From Ignavibacteriota bacterium (GTDB lineage: Bacteria > Bacteroidota > Ignavibacteria > SZUA-365): DNA of 64,000 nucleotides. Shown piece by piece: positions 1 through 8,580 of this stretch. Within the stretch, counting starts at the first letter, position 1. Each line of letters begins with the position of its first letter. The notes under the pieces were generated by a model that was not told where the DNA came from, searched no databases, and worked only from the letters and a program-made list of their open reading frames with translations. The stretch lies in the NCBI GenBank assembly GCA_016218045.1, contig JACRFB010000004.1, positions 1 through 64,000 on the forward strand, written 5' to 3'. Both the position numbers and the translations under genes were made by a program.

Positions 1-74
1 GAGACGTTCCCGAGACGTTCTGCAAGACGGAGCAATCCGAGTTTGTTCCCGATGAGTTTCTGTTGCGTGGTCAT
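1..74 (-). CDS. IS481-family transposase, N-terminal fragment (cut by window edge)
   Basis: Read on the minus strand from an ATG at 74, the first 24 residues begin MTTQQKLIGNKLGLLRLAE and continue RLGNV. They match the N-terminal helix-turn-helix of IS481-type DDE transposases, which typically reads LGLLxLAxxLGNVSxACxxMG. A good ribosome binding site (AAAGGA) lies 10 bases upstream. The DDE catalytic core would lie left of base 1. The outer end of the insertion sequence should fall somewhere between 75 and about 125, but I could not identify its terminal inverted repeat. The family call rests on a short recognisable stretch only. Confidence 0.6.
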   Translation of the reverse strand, partial: MTTQQKLIGNKLGLLRLAERLGNV

Positions 75-124
75 CGTCACACGGTCCTTTCATGTGGTGG
101 TTGATGATACGCGTCTGTCAGATA

Positions 125-853
125 TTATCCTAACTTGTACAACTCATCGGTTCGTAAGGAATCGTATTCCCATATCTCGTTAGGCGCATCGGCTGCCCAG
201 TTCATCGCAATACAATCGTCTTCGGTGTAGTTCGTTTGACAACAATTACGGATGACACCTTGTCCGAATAATCTCTCGAGAATCGTACAGCGTGCATGAT
301 AACGATATGTCGTATCCGCAGGCGTTCCTAGCCAGGTCTGTTGACCAGTGACTTTGGTCAAAGTCACGTCTCGTACGCGTACTTTATAGATGCCGATAAC
401 ACCATGCGAGATAAGTGCCGCCAAAGATGTGTCTTCCTCGGTCAAAGCGTGATACCGTTGTCCCACAAAACCAAGAGCGGTTGCAATGTTTGTCTTATAG
501 GTTGGCCGCACTTCGGGAAAAAGTCCCGCCGTGGAATATTCATGACGCATTCTGAGATAGAGCAACGCGTCGTAGTCTATCGCGCGGGCCAGGTATTTGT
601 AAAACAGTCGCAGGCTATCCAACGACGTCACCTTGTCGAGACTGTCTGCGATCTCCCATCGTGTCTTTGCCCTGCACGCGCTGTCGAGTGCCCAATAGAA
701 GTACGACACATCAAGCGGGATTCCAGGCGAAACATACGTGAGTGGGCCTGTTGCGTAGAAATAGGCACATGTGTCTCCCGCAAAAATCTCCCCGTGCTGG
801 GCAAACACCACCGGCGTTGCCAACAGCATAAGAAAAACACATAGTCGTTTCAT
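125..853 (-). CDS. Secreted hypothetical protein, 242 aa
   Basis: I do not recognise the family. The start at 853 is chosen because it gives a clean signal peptide (MKRLCVFLMLLATPVVFAQ, cleavage likely after AQ) behind a GGAAG ribosome site; longer in-frame starts would read through low-quality sequence. The mature part is about 220 residues, rich in Tyr, Arg and Asp, with five scattered cysteines, so it is probably a folded periplasmic or surface protein. It ends about 50 bases from the start of the neighbouring transposase, so the C-terminus may have been altered by the insertion. Confidence 0.6.
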   Translation of the reverse strand: MKRLCVFLMLLATPVVFAQHGEIFAGDTCAYFYATGPLTYVSPGIPLDVSYFYWALDSACRAKTRWEIADSLDKVTSLDSLRLFYKYLARAIDYDALLYLRMRHEYSTAGLFPEVRPTYKTNIATALGFVGQRYHALTEEDTSLAALISHGVIGIYKVRVRDVTLTKVTGQQTWLGTPADTTYRYHARCTILERLFGQGVIRNCCQTNYTEDDCIAMNWAADAPNEIWEYDSLRTDELYKLG

Positions 854-914
854 GTGCACTTCCCACAGATTTGTGGCATCCCTCACTCCGGCAGCACTGT
901 CACGAACTCCACAG

Positions 915-1113
915 TCAGATCTTCGCCCCCTTCCAGAGTCCGCCGAACTCGCCCGTGCGGGCGTCGTACACGGTCTGCAGCCAGGGATTGCGCATGAAGC
1001 CCACGCGGCGCACGCGGCTGCTGCGCATGCGCACCTGTCAGAAGCAAAACCGCGGCGCAGATCATTCCCACGCGGCGGCGGGCCGTGTAACGCGTGACTG
1101 GGAGGTCGATCAT
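915..1113 (-). pseudogene. Small secreted protein, apparently frameshifted
   Basis: An ATG at 1113 with a strong AGGGGA ribosome site opens a signal peptide (residues about 1-31, ending LLLTGAHAQ). Just after the cleavage site, near base 1020, the frame with coding-like base use changes. The other minus frame reads VGFMRNPWLQTVYDARTGEF and ends at a TGA at 915-917, with G or C in nearly every third codon position. The original frame continues as Arg/Pro-rich low-quality sequence. The simplest reading is one short gene of about 65 codons broken by a one-base shift, or a sequencing error. No family is recognised. Confidence 0.4.
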
Positions 1114-1322
1114 GGTATATCCCCTGCTGTGTGAACCACACTGTGTTTCCCGGACAGAAAAACGTGGCATGCGCCGCATGACACCAGACGAGCAAATGGC
1201 GCATATGGTACTCCGAACTTGTGGAATAGCCGGCGCAAAGTCAAACGTGACGGAATGGAAACCGGAGTGGGGAAGGCATCGATGTCCCCGCTTTCGTATA
1301 TTGGGGTTTTCCCCCAGGCACG

Positions 1323-2951
1323 ATGATTACACTTCCCTTTTCCTCGCTCCCCGGCACGACCGATCTCTTCAACGACTATTGCGCCGGCCTCCCCGAAACC
1401 CGCCGCTACTTCGTCGGGCACTTCACGGATCCTCTCGCTTACGAGACGCATCTTCAATTGCTCGAAAGGCGCACCTACTTCCGCGGAGAACTCGCGGACG
1501 CGCTCTATGAGCAGAACCGGACGTGGGGAGCCGGCGAAAGGACCATGCAGGCGATCGAACGCCTGAGAAACTCGAACACCGTATGTGTAGTGACGGGACA
1601 GCAGGTATCGCTGTTCACCGGTCCGCTGTACACCATTTACAAGGCCCTGACCGCCTGCAAGATGGCGCTATGGCTACGCGAACAGTTCCCCGCCTACGAC
1701 GTCATCCCGGTGTTCTGGCTTGAATCCGAAGATCACGACCTCGATGAGGCGGGCACGACGGCGCTGATCGACCGTGAGAACGACTTCCGACGCCTGGTGT
1801 ACGCGGAGCCCGACCCCGAAGGGCAGAAGAACACCGCACCCGTAGGATCCATGCCCTTGGGCGAGCGTATCGAGTCGCTGCTCGAGGAACTCTCCACGCT
1901 GCTCCCCTCCACGGACTTCACGGCCGATGTCGTGAACATGATGCGCGAGGCGTACAAACCCGGGAACACCTTCGCGACGGCCTTCGCGACGATGCTGCAT
2001 GCGTTATATCCCGACGCCGGGCTCGTCTGTGTGGATCCCTCCGATCCGGAAATCAAGAAACTTCTCGCCCCCGTCGTTCTGCAGGAACTCGAAACGTTTC
2101 CGACCTCGGGCGAGGAAGTGATAAAACGCAGTGCGGAACTCGAGGAGCGGTACCACGCGCAGGTGAAACCACGCGCGGTGAATCTGTTCTACCTCCACAA
2201 GGGCGGACGCTACCCCATCGAGCCGAACGAGGACGGATTTTTCCTGCGCGGATCAAGGCAGCGCTTCACGTCGGAGGAATTGCTCGAGATCGCCAATGTG
2301 CAACCCGAGCTCTTCAGCCCGAATGTGCTGCTCCGGCCGATTTTTCAGGACTACCTCTTCCCCACCGCCGCCTACATCGCCGGGCCCGCCGAGGTCGCGT
2401 ATTTCGCGCAGCTCCAACCCGTGTACGATCACTTCCAGATACCGATGCCCGTCATCGTGCCGCGCGCGAGCATCACGCTGGTCGAGCAGAAGATCACCAA
2501 ACTATTCAACAAGTTTTCGCTGCAATACGCATCGATGTTCGACAGTCCCGAGGTCTTGTACAGGGATCTGCCCATTTCGTCGGAGAACGATACGCCGGGA
2601 GCCGGCTTCGCGGCCTTCAAAGCGGGGATGGCGGAACTGCTCGGTACATTGCCCGGAATCGCGGCCGACACACAGCAGCAGCTTGTCGATCCGGCCCGCG
2701 CAACAGTGCAGAATATCGAGAAGTACATCGCGCTGTTCGAGGAGAAGTTCACTACGGCACGCCGCGAGAAGGATTCGACACTTCTCCGTCAGCTCGAGAA
2801 ATTACACGTGTACCTGGCCCCGGAGGGCAAGCCGCAGGAGCGCCAGTACAACATCACCACCTACCTCAATCGGTACGGCCGCGACATACTCTCGCGCATC
2901 GAGACGCATTGCCAGCCCTTCCCCGCGGAGCATCGGCTGCTCATGGTGTGA
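1323..2951 (+). CDS. bshC: Bacillithiol biosynthesis cysteine-adding enzyme BshC
   Basis: BshC catalyses the last step of bacillithiol synthesis, adding cysteine to GlcN-malate made by BshA and BshB. The 542-residue length is normal for the family. Characteristic motifs are GQQVSLFTGPLYTIYK (residues 92-107), in the nucleotide-fold core, and FWLESEDHD (131-139). The C-terminal half carries the long helical coiled-coil region and a tail ending HCQPFPAEHRLLMV. The upstream gap is about 200 bases. bshA and bshB are not in this window; the NodB-type deacetylase nearby belongs to a different family from BshB. The gene implies bacillithiol as a major low-molecular-weight thiol. Confidence 0.93.
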   Translation: MITLPFSSLPGTTDLFNDYCAGLPETRRYFVGHFTDPLAYETHLQLLERRTYFRGELADALYEQNRTWGAGERTMQAIERLRNSNTVCVVTGQQVSLFTGPLYTIYKALTACKMALWLREQFPAYDVIPVFWLESEDHDLDEAGTTALIDRENDFRRLVYAEPDPEGQKNTAPVGSMPLGERIESLLEELSTLLPSTDFTADVVNMMREAYKPGNTFATAFATMLHALYPDAGLVCVDPSDPEIKKLLAPVVLQELETFPTSGEEVIKRSAELEERYHAQVKPRAVNLFYLHKGGRYPIEPNEDGFFLRGSRQRFTSEELLEIANVQPELFSPNVLLRPIFQDYLFPTAAYIAGPAEVAYFAQLQPVYDHFQIPMPVIVPRASITLVEQKITKLFNKFSLQYASMFDSPEVLYRDLPISSENDTPGAGFAAFKAGMAELLGTLPGIAADTQQQLVDPARATVQNIEKYIALFEEKFTTARREKDSTLLRQLEKLHVYLAPEGKPQERQYNITTYLNRYGRDILSRIETHCQPFPAEHRLLMV

Positions 2952-3053
2952 ACGATGTAGCAACGTGGGAAAGTAGCAAAGTGGAAACCAACATTACGTC
3001 GTTGTATACTTTGTCACCTTGCTACTTTTCTACTTTGATACTTTCGCCATCCG
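2952..3053. repeat. Intergenic imperfect inverted repeat of AAGTAG-like units
   Basis: Between the convergent ends of bshC and the GT2 gene lie two arms. The left arm (about 2958-2988) contains GGGAAAGTAGCAAAGTGG. The right arm (about 3004-3047) contains CTTGCTACTTTTCTACTTTG. The reverse complement of the right arm matches the left arm imperfectly around AAAGTAGCAA, so the RNA could fold into a hairpin. Each arm is built of 7-8 base units of the type CTACTTT. Similar unit structure recurs at 45.1 kb and 53.2 kb. Confidence 0.6.
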
Positions 3054-4157
3054 TCAGAGTTTCCGCCCCTTCCACACTACCTTGCCCGTGAGGAACACCA
3101 CAAAGGGCAGCAGGGTCACGTACACGAGGTAGTAGAGTTCAAAGACGGGGAAGTAGCGGAAGAGGCGCTGCTGGCCTAGCTGCTTCAAAGGGAACGACAG
3201 AAGAAACGCATCGCCGAGACACTTGCCGGCGAATGCCGCGCACCAAGCCCAGAACGGTATGCCGAAAAACGGGAGCACCAGCAGCGCGGCGTTCATGAAG
3301 AAGCCGATGCTCATGATCGCGAAACCGAGCGGGTGAATGTCCACTCCTCCGCGGCCCCAGCGTTTTTTCTGCCTGTAGAGTTCCTTCGCGTCCGCGCACG
3401 GTTCGCTCCAGACCAGCGTGCTCGCCCGCACCGGATATCGGATCTTCCAGTCCGATTTGTAGCCGATGCTTTTAAACAGGGCGAAGTCCTCCGTGACACT
3501 GAAACCTACGGCGGCATAGCCGCCCACGTCGGTATACGCGCGTTTCCTGAACGACATATTGTTGCCCACCGCGCTGAGCGGACGTAACCATCCCACACCC
3601 GCGGATGCGATGGTAAGCAGGTAGGCCCAATCCACCGCCTGCATGCCGGCGAACCAGTCCGCGCCGCGTATGAGAGTGAAACCGCACACGCAACCCACCT
3701 CGGGGGTATACTGGCGCACGGTTTCCAGGACCCATTCCTCGGGCACCGCACAGTCCGCGTCGGTGGTCAGTATCACCTCGCCGCGCGCGTGTTCTATGGC
3801 TTGCGCCACGGCATTGGCCTTTCCGCGCATGCCGTGTATGGTGCCTTCCGTTTGCAGGACGCGTAGGGACGGCATGCGGGTCTCCCAGACGCGCATACGC
3901 TGCAATGTGTCGTCGGTGGACTGATCGTCGATCACCAACACCTCGAGCAGGTCCGCGGGGTAGCGCAGGCGCGACAGCGATTCGATACACCGGTCGATGT
4001 TCCCCGATTCATTCCGCGCTGCAACGATCACGGTCACCGACAGTGATGTATCGGCTGCCGCGGGCCTGCTTGCCCTGCGGGCGCCGCTCCAGAAAAAGAG
4101 AATTTTCAGGAGGTACAGCGCGAGGAGTATGAAGGTTGCCGGAAGTATCCAATCCAT
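3054..4157 (-). CDS. Membrane glycosyltransferase, family GT2
   Basis: This 367-residue protein has an N-terminal membrane helix (3-24), a GT-A catalytic domain (41-270) and about three C-terminal membrane segments (275-360). Catalytic features are DDQSTDDT (77-84), DAD (133-135), TED (222-224) and a QKKRW motif (263-267) equivalent to QxxRW of processive GT2 enzymes. It probably transfers an activated sugar on the cytoplasmic face. The start at 4157 is preferred because it lies just after the deacetylase stop (5-base gap). Pairing with a NodB deacetylase suggests synthesis of a partly de-N-acetylated glycan or glycolipid; the substrate is not determinable. Confidence 0.82.
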   Translation of the reverse strand: MDWILPATFILLALYLLKILFFWSGARRASRPAAADTSLSVTVIVAARNESGNIDRCIESLSRLRYPADLLEVLVIDDQSTDDTLQRMRVWETRMPSLRVLQTEGTIHGMRGKANAVAQAIEHARGEVILTTDADCAVPEEWVLETVRQYTPEVGCVCGFTLIRGADWFAGMQAVDWAYLLTIASAGVGWLRPLSAVGNNMSFRKRAYTDVGGYAAVGFSVTEDFALFKSIGYKSDWKIRYPVRASTLVWSEPCADAKELYRQKKRWGRGGVDIHPLGFAIMSIGFFMNAALLVLPFFGIPFWAWCAAFAGKCLGDAFLLSFPLKQLGQQRLFRYFPVFELYYLVYVTLLPFVVFLTGKVVWKGRKL

Positions 4158-4162
4158 GGTGC

Positions 4163-4879
4163 TTACTGCCAGATGGCGCGCGGTTCGGCTGTGCGAAGGT
4201 GCTTGAGATGCAGAATTTCGAAGAAGGCTGCGGTCAGTGCATCGAGACGTGAGTGAGTTCGGTCGTTTTCGTGTAACACCACGATGGCGCCGCCCTTTAT
4301 GTGCCTGCGTAGGAATGTGCGCATCTCCGGCACGGAGCGTCTCTCGACAAAATCGTATGGCATGCAGTTCCATGCAACGGGATGTAATCCGAGAGTTCGT
4401 GTGATGACACGCGCGCGCCGCGGAAACCGGCCATACGGCGCCCTCACGAGGTGCGGACGGCCGCTGTCCAAATCGTTGAGCAGCGCTTCTGTCGCCTCGA
4501 TCGATTCCCGTATCTCGGACGCGGAAAGTCCCGACCACCGCGTGTGCCGGTAGCCGTGGTTCGCGACCACGTGCCCCGCATCGACGATGGCACGGGCCTC
4601 GGCGGCATAACGGACTATAAGTTCTCCGTTCAGAAAAAACACGGCGTGCGCGGAATGCGAGGCAAGTATGTCGAGAAGCAAGGGCGTCGTACGCGGATGC
4701 GGACCGTCGTCGAACGTGAGCAGAACCTCGTCCCGTCTGCCAATCCGTCGCGTCCCGATATTCACAAATACGGGCGCCAGCGATCCAAGGCTCGCAGTGA
4801 TGCAGCGCACGGTCCGAAAGTGGTTCAATCGCGAACAGAAAGTCGCGGTTGCCCGCGGATGCGCGCTTGCGGGATCCAC
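4163..4879 (-). CDS. Polysaccharide deacetylase (NodB homology domain, CE4)
   Basis: The 238-residue protein is a single NodB domain. Motif 1 is TFDDGP (55-60), with the catalytic base and metal Asp. Motif 2 is NHGYRHTRW (107-115), with the two metal histidines at 108 and 112. Motif 3 is RAPYGRFPR (about 146-154), and VLHEND near residue 210 is the late active-site His region. It is expected to be a metal-dependent de-N-acetylase of a GlcNAc-type polymer. No convincing signal peptide is seen, which is unusual for a peptidoglycan deacetylase and fits a cytoplasmic glycolipid or precursor substrate. It ends 5 bases before the GT2 gene and follows the DUF1207-like gene by 1 base. Confidence 0.85.
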   Translation of the reverse strand: MDPASAHPRATATFCSRLNHFRTVRCITASLGSLAPVFVNIGTRRIGRRDEVLLTFDDGPHPRTTPLLLDILASHSAHAVFFLNGELIVRYAAEARAIVDAGHVVANHGYRHTRWSGLSASEIRESIEATEALLNDLDSGRPHLVRAPYGRFPRRARVITRTLGLHPVAWNCMPYDFVERRSVPEMRTFLRRHIKGGAIVVLHENDRTHSRLDALTAAFFEILHLKHLRTAEPRAIWQ

Positions 4880-4880
4880 G

Positions 4881-5747
4881 TCAGAACGTCACGGTGAAAC
4901 CATAGCCCCACGTTGTCCAACGGAGGTCATGGTATTCGCCGTGTTCACTGTTGCCGCTGAACCAGCTCAGGAAAAGGTTCACTCCCCTGCCGCCCCAACG
5001 GCCGATACAGACACCCGCCTGTACGGAATGAGATGCAGCGTACGCGCCGATGTCCACGAGCCATCCGTCGTATGCGACGTACGGTGTCACATTTCCATCC
5101 GCGAAGGAGATGGGATACACCTCGATGCCACCGTGTGGCGCGAATCGTCCGAGATGTGGCGGATCAACATGCACGAGGTACTGTGCTCCCGCGTACACGC
5201 GGTAGGCGCTGTTGCGTTCGTACGCGACAACAAGGTCGAGAAACTCGCGGCTGTACACACGTGGCAGGCGTCCGTCACGCCAGGCGCCGTCGATCTTGTC
5301 GAAGCTGCCATCCACGAGATGCGCGCTGATGTGGCTGAAACGCAGCCGGCCTGTGAGAGCGGACTGCTCGTCGAACCGCGACACATGGCTGATGTTCACT
5401 CCAAAGAGATAGTCCACTGCGTCAACGGGAAAGTGGAAATCCGCCGCCTGGCGCAGTGATGTCCACGTAAAAAAGTCCGCGCCGAATGTCCACGCTTCCG
5501 CGTTGCCGTCCCTGTGTCGCAACGCAAGAAGATCCGCTGTGGCGCCGATGTCGAGACGCAGGCGGTGCTCATTGCGCAGAGTGTTCATGCCCATGCGGGC
5601 TTCGACCGTGTGTGCAATAAGCGGACGGAAAGCGGGTGACCCTTCGGCCCAATCGATATTCCATTCCTGCGCCGTCATTGCTGCCGGAAACAGGATCGTA
5701 AAGACCAATACGTGCCGCCACGCACGTGCTGCGCGACGGAGCGTCAT
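4881..5747 (-). CDS. DUF1207-like outer-membrane protein
   Basis: This 288-residue protein has a signal peptide (about 1-26, ending FPAAMTAQ) and a mature region of alternating hydrophobic strands. It ends in TVTF, a terminal Phe typical of outer-membrane beta-barrels. The segment RLRFSHISAHLVDG (about 135-148), followed by a YSREFLDL block, resembles the RLYHQSSHLGDE and S-E-L core of DUF1207, and RPLIA near the mature N-terminus also fits that family. Function is unknown. Its start codon overlaps the stop of the small upstream gene by one base (TAATG), so the two are probably translated together. Confidence 0.6.
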   Translation of the reverse strand: MTLRRAARAWRHVLVFTILFPAAMTAQEWNIDWAEGSPAFRPLIAHTVEARMGMNTLRNEHRLRLDIGATADLLALRHRDGNAEAWTFGADFFTWTSLRQAADFHFPVDAVDYLFGVNISHVSRFDEQSALTGRLRFSHISAHLVDGSFDKIDGAWRDGRLPRVYSREFLDLVVAYERNSAYRVYAGAQYLVHVDPPHLGRFAPHGGIEVYPISFADGNVTPYVAYDGWLVDIGAYAASHSVQAGVCIGRWGGRGVNLFLSWFSGNSEHGEYHDLRWTTWGYGFTVTF

Positions 5748-6004
5748 TACAGGGCCTCGTCCTCGTCGAAGAGTGCGCTGCCTTCGCCGCCCGGTTTTGC
5801 GATGAAGAGCCGGGAACAGATGTCCCCGTCAAAATTTCCCGTCCGTTCACAATTCTGGAACCGTTCGCGCAAGGCGTCCACATTGTCGGCCTCACCGCTC
5901 GTGGCGACATCATCGATGTCGTCGCAGTTCATGCAGAATTTGACCTCCGTTTTTACGGGAAGATGCACGGAATGGTCCAGATCTATGTCACGCTTTTTGA
6001 TCAT
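5747..6004 (-). CDS. Small cysteine-containing protein, 85 aa, unknown function
   Basis: The product is an acidic 85-residue protein with four cysteines, including a CMNC pair (24-27) and Cys 52 and 63, so a metal site is possible. There is no signal peptide or membrane segment. The start at 6004 has an AAGGCG ribosome site about 6 bases upstream. The stop overlaps the start of the DUF1207-like gene as TAATG, the main support for its being a real gene. I recognise no family. It is the first gene of the four-gene surface cluster that runs down to 3054. Confidence 0.5.
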   Translation of the reverse strand: MIKKRDIDLDHSVHLPVKTEVKFCMNCDDIDDVATSGEADNVDALRERFQNCERTGNFDGDICSRLFIAKPGGEGSALFDEDEAL

Positions 6005-6103
6005 GTGTACGCCTTTCGACTTATCCGAATATAGAACACAAACACGGAAACCATCAATCTTGTTTCCGATCGGACAAGAGAAAAACGAATTGCGCGACCT
6101 GCC

Positions 6104-7333
6104 CTATTCGTAGCGCAGTGCTTCTATCGGATCGAGATTCGAAGCCTTCCACGCGGGGTAGGTGCCGAAGACGATGCCGATGAACACGCAGGACGCCAGA
6201 CCAAAGAGCACCCAGCCCGGCTGCACAATCGCCGGGATTTCGAGGGCGAAAGCGAGCGCGTTGCCCGCGCCCAGGCCGGCCGCAATGCCAAGCACACCAC
6301 CTATCAGCGAAATTCCGACGGATTCATGAAGGAATTGTGTGACGATGGATCTGCGCGTTGCGCCGACGGCCTTGCGGATGCCGATCTCACGTGTGCGTTC
6401 CGTGACCGACACAAGCATAATGTTCATGATGCCGATGCCCGCCGCAAGCAACGCCACCGCGGCGACAGCCATGGTTCCGACACGGACGTACAGCGTCAAC
6501 TGATTGAATTCCGTAATCACCGATTCGTTCGAAAAAATGGCGAAGTCGTTTTCTTCACCCGCGGGCACATTGCGGATTGCGCGCAGCGCGCCGGTCACAT
6601 CGTCGAGCACCGCATCGTAGGTGTCGCGCGAAGGCGCCTGCACCATGATATGAATGCTCCGGTTTTTGCCGAAGGTTTCGAAGAACGTGGTGATGGGGAT
6701 GATAAAGTAGGAATCGCGACTGCCGAAAAGTCCGCCCTGCGCCTTGAGCACGCCGATCACATGCCAGGGCTTCCCGAGCATGCGAACCGTCTGGCCTATC
6801 GGATCCATGCTCGGTGGAAAGAGTTTTCGCGCGAGACTTTCACCCAACACAACAACAGGACGGGTCAGGTCGAGATCGGATTGTGTCAGACCGCGTCCGA
6901 GTTCCACTTCCCACTGATTGGTTGGGAGGCCGTCGGGATTTTCGCCCGCGATTGCGATGTTCGGATCCGTCCGCGTATTGCGCCACGAGACCTCGTGTCC
7001 GAAGGTCCAGACCTCGAGCCCGATGCGCTGCGCGCCTGTACGCGCGTCGATGAGTGCGAGGCCTTGCGCGTAGGTCAGATCCTTCCGGTTGCGCTCGCGG
7101 TCGCGCCAGCCGGGCTCGCCACCCATGTTACGTCCGTGTTTCTGTATCTGGAAGGTGTTGGCTCCAAGCTGGCTCAGCCCCGATTCTATGCTTTGCTGCA
7201 ACGCGCCAAGCGCGGTCATCACGGCGATGATCGAGAACACGCCGATGGAGACGCTCAGCACCGTCAATGCGGCGCGCAGCCGATTTGTCCGCAGTGTGCG
7301 AACAACCATGCGAATATTTTCCATCAGGGCCAT
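6104..7333 (-). CDS. MacB-type ABC transporter permease (second permease)
   Basis: The 409-residue protein has the MacB/FtsX plan: a first membrane helix after MENIRMVVRTLRTNRLRAAL (about 20-45), a large periplasmic MacB-like domain (about 50-270), then three C-terminal helices with the coupling motif ERTREIGIRKAVGA between them. The start at 7333 is 8 bases past the stop of the first permease. It is the last gene of the TolC-adaptor-ATPase-permease-permease operon and ends in the common MacB tail PIEALRYE. With its partner it probably forms a heterodimeric permease. Confidence 0.88.
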   Translation of the reverse strand: MALMENIRMVVRTLRTNRLRAALTVLSVSIGVFSIIAVMTALGALQQSIESGLSQLGANTFQIQKHGRNMGGEPGWRDRERNRKDLTYAQGLALIDARTGAQRIGLEVWTFGHEVSWRNTRTDPNIAIAGENPDGLPTNQWEVELGRGLTQSDLDLTRPVVVLGESLARKLFPPSMDPIGQTVRMLGKPWHVIGVLKAQGGLFGSRDSYFIIPITTFFETFGKNRSIHIMVQAPSRDTYDAVLDDVTGALRAIRNVPAGEENDFAIFSNESVITEFNQLTLYVRVGTMAVAAVALLAAGIGIMNIMLVSVTERTREIGIRKAVGATRRSIVTQFLHESVGISLIGGVLGIAAGLGAGNALAFALEIPAIVQPGWVLFGLASCVFIGIVFGTYPAWKASNLDPIEALRYE

Positions 7334-7341
7334 GATGTCGC

Positions 7342-8568
7342 TCACTCGTAGCGCAACGCGTCGACGGGATTCATGCGCGCGGCGGTGTAGGCGGGAACGA
7401 TGCCCGAGATGAGCCCCACGGTGATCGATATCGTGAGTGAGAGTCCGACGACCCACAAGGGCATGCTCGATGGCAGAACCTTGTCGATGATCAGACTGAG
7501 CGGATACGATAGCCCCAATCCGATAAGCCCGCCGATGAGGCACAACGCAGCCGCCTCGATGAGAAACTGCGTGAGAATGGTGCGACGTCGCGCACCGAGG
7601 GCCTTGCGTGTGCCTATTTCCTTTGTGCGTTCCTTCACCGATACGAACATGATGTTCATGATGCCGACACCGCCGACGAGCAGGCTCAGCGACGTGATAA
7701 GGAAACCGATGATGCCGATTGTGCTGACGACATTGTCGAAAATGGACTTGAGGAATTCCTGCGTATTGATGCCGAAGTCGTCTTCCTTCCAGGCGGGCAC
7801 ACGCCTGATCTTCCGGAAGGCGCCTATCAATTCCGTTCTCGCCTCCTCCTTGTCGATCCCCTCGAGCATCTTCACGTGTATGTCGAAACTCCGCTCGCCT
7901 CCGAACACGCGCAGGAAATTGTTGAGCGGGATGAAGGCCTGGGTATCTTTGCTGAACATGCTGGTGCCGAGGAAGTCACCCTCCTTCTCGAGCACACCGA
8001 TGACGCGATAGGTGAATCCGCCGATCTTGATGAACTTGCCGATCGGGTCTTCTTTTTCGAAGAGATTATCCGCAACATCATGTCCGATCACGCAGACAGG
8101 CCTGCCGCTGTTGCTCTCGAGATCGTTGAAGAAACGTCCTTCCTGCGGCACGACACCGGAGGTCACGACGTATGCCTCCTCGGTTCCCAGCACATTGCCG
8201 CGCACGGAGCGGTTGCCGTACTTCATGGTCGCCTGCCACGTCTGCACGACGGGCACGACGGCCTCCGCGAGTGTGAATCGATCCTTGAGCTGCCGGGCTT
8301 CCAGCAGGGTGATGTCGCGGCGATTGCGCGACTTCCACCATTCGTCGCTGAACCAGTCCCACTTGCTCACATAATACACGTCGGCACCGAGCGACTTGAT
8401 ACTGTTGTCGAGCGCGGAACCGAGCCCCTCGATCACGGTCGCCATGAGGGTCACAACCACGATGCCGATGACAATGCCGAGCGTCGTGAGCACGGAACGC
8501 ATCTTGTTGGCGACGATGGCGGCAAAGGCGATGCGCAGTCCTTCACCCAGTTCGAGAAGTCGATGCAT
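7342..8568 (-). CDS. MacB-type ABC transporter permease (first permease)
   Basis: This 408-residue permease starts MHRLLELGEGLRIAFAAIVA and has one N-terminal helix, a periplasmic domain and three C-terminal helices, with ERTKEIGTRKALGA as the cytoplasmic coupling region. It ends PVDALRYE. Its periplasmic domain differs from that of the next gene, while the flanking membrane parts are clearly related, so the two arose by an old duplication. It lies 12 bases after the ATPase gene. MacB-type systems do not transport through the membrane; they use ATP to drive export from the periplasm through TolC. Confidence 0.9.
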   Translation of the reverse strand: MHRLLELGEGLRIAFAAIVANKMRSVLTTLGIVIGIVVVTLMATVIEGLGSALDNSIKSLGADVYYVSKWDWFSDEWWKSRNRRDITLLEARQLKDRFTLAEAVVPVVQTWQATMKYGNRSVRGNVLGTEEAYVVTSGVVPQEGRFFNDLESNSGRPVCVIGHDVADNLFEKEDPIGKFIKIGGFTYRVIGVLEKEGDFLGTSMFSKDTQAFIPLNNFLRVFGGERSFDIHVKMLEGIDKEEARTELIGAFRKIRRVPAWKEDDFGINTQEFLKSIFDNVVSTIGIIGFLITSLSLLVGGVGIMNIMFVSVKERTKEIGTRKALGARRRTILTQFLIEAAALCLIGGLIGLGLSYPLSLIIDKVLPSSMPLWVVGLSLTISITVGLISGIVPAYTAARMNPVDALRYE

Positions 8569-8580
8569 GGCGGGCGCGAT

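Noticed and set aside
5726-6034. Plus-strand frame over the small Cys protein
   Set aside because: The minus-strand gene has a TAATG link to the next gene and a ribosome site; the plus frame has neither.
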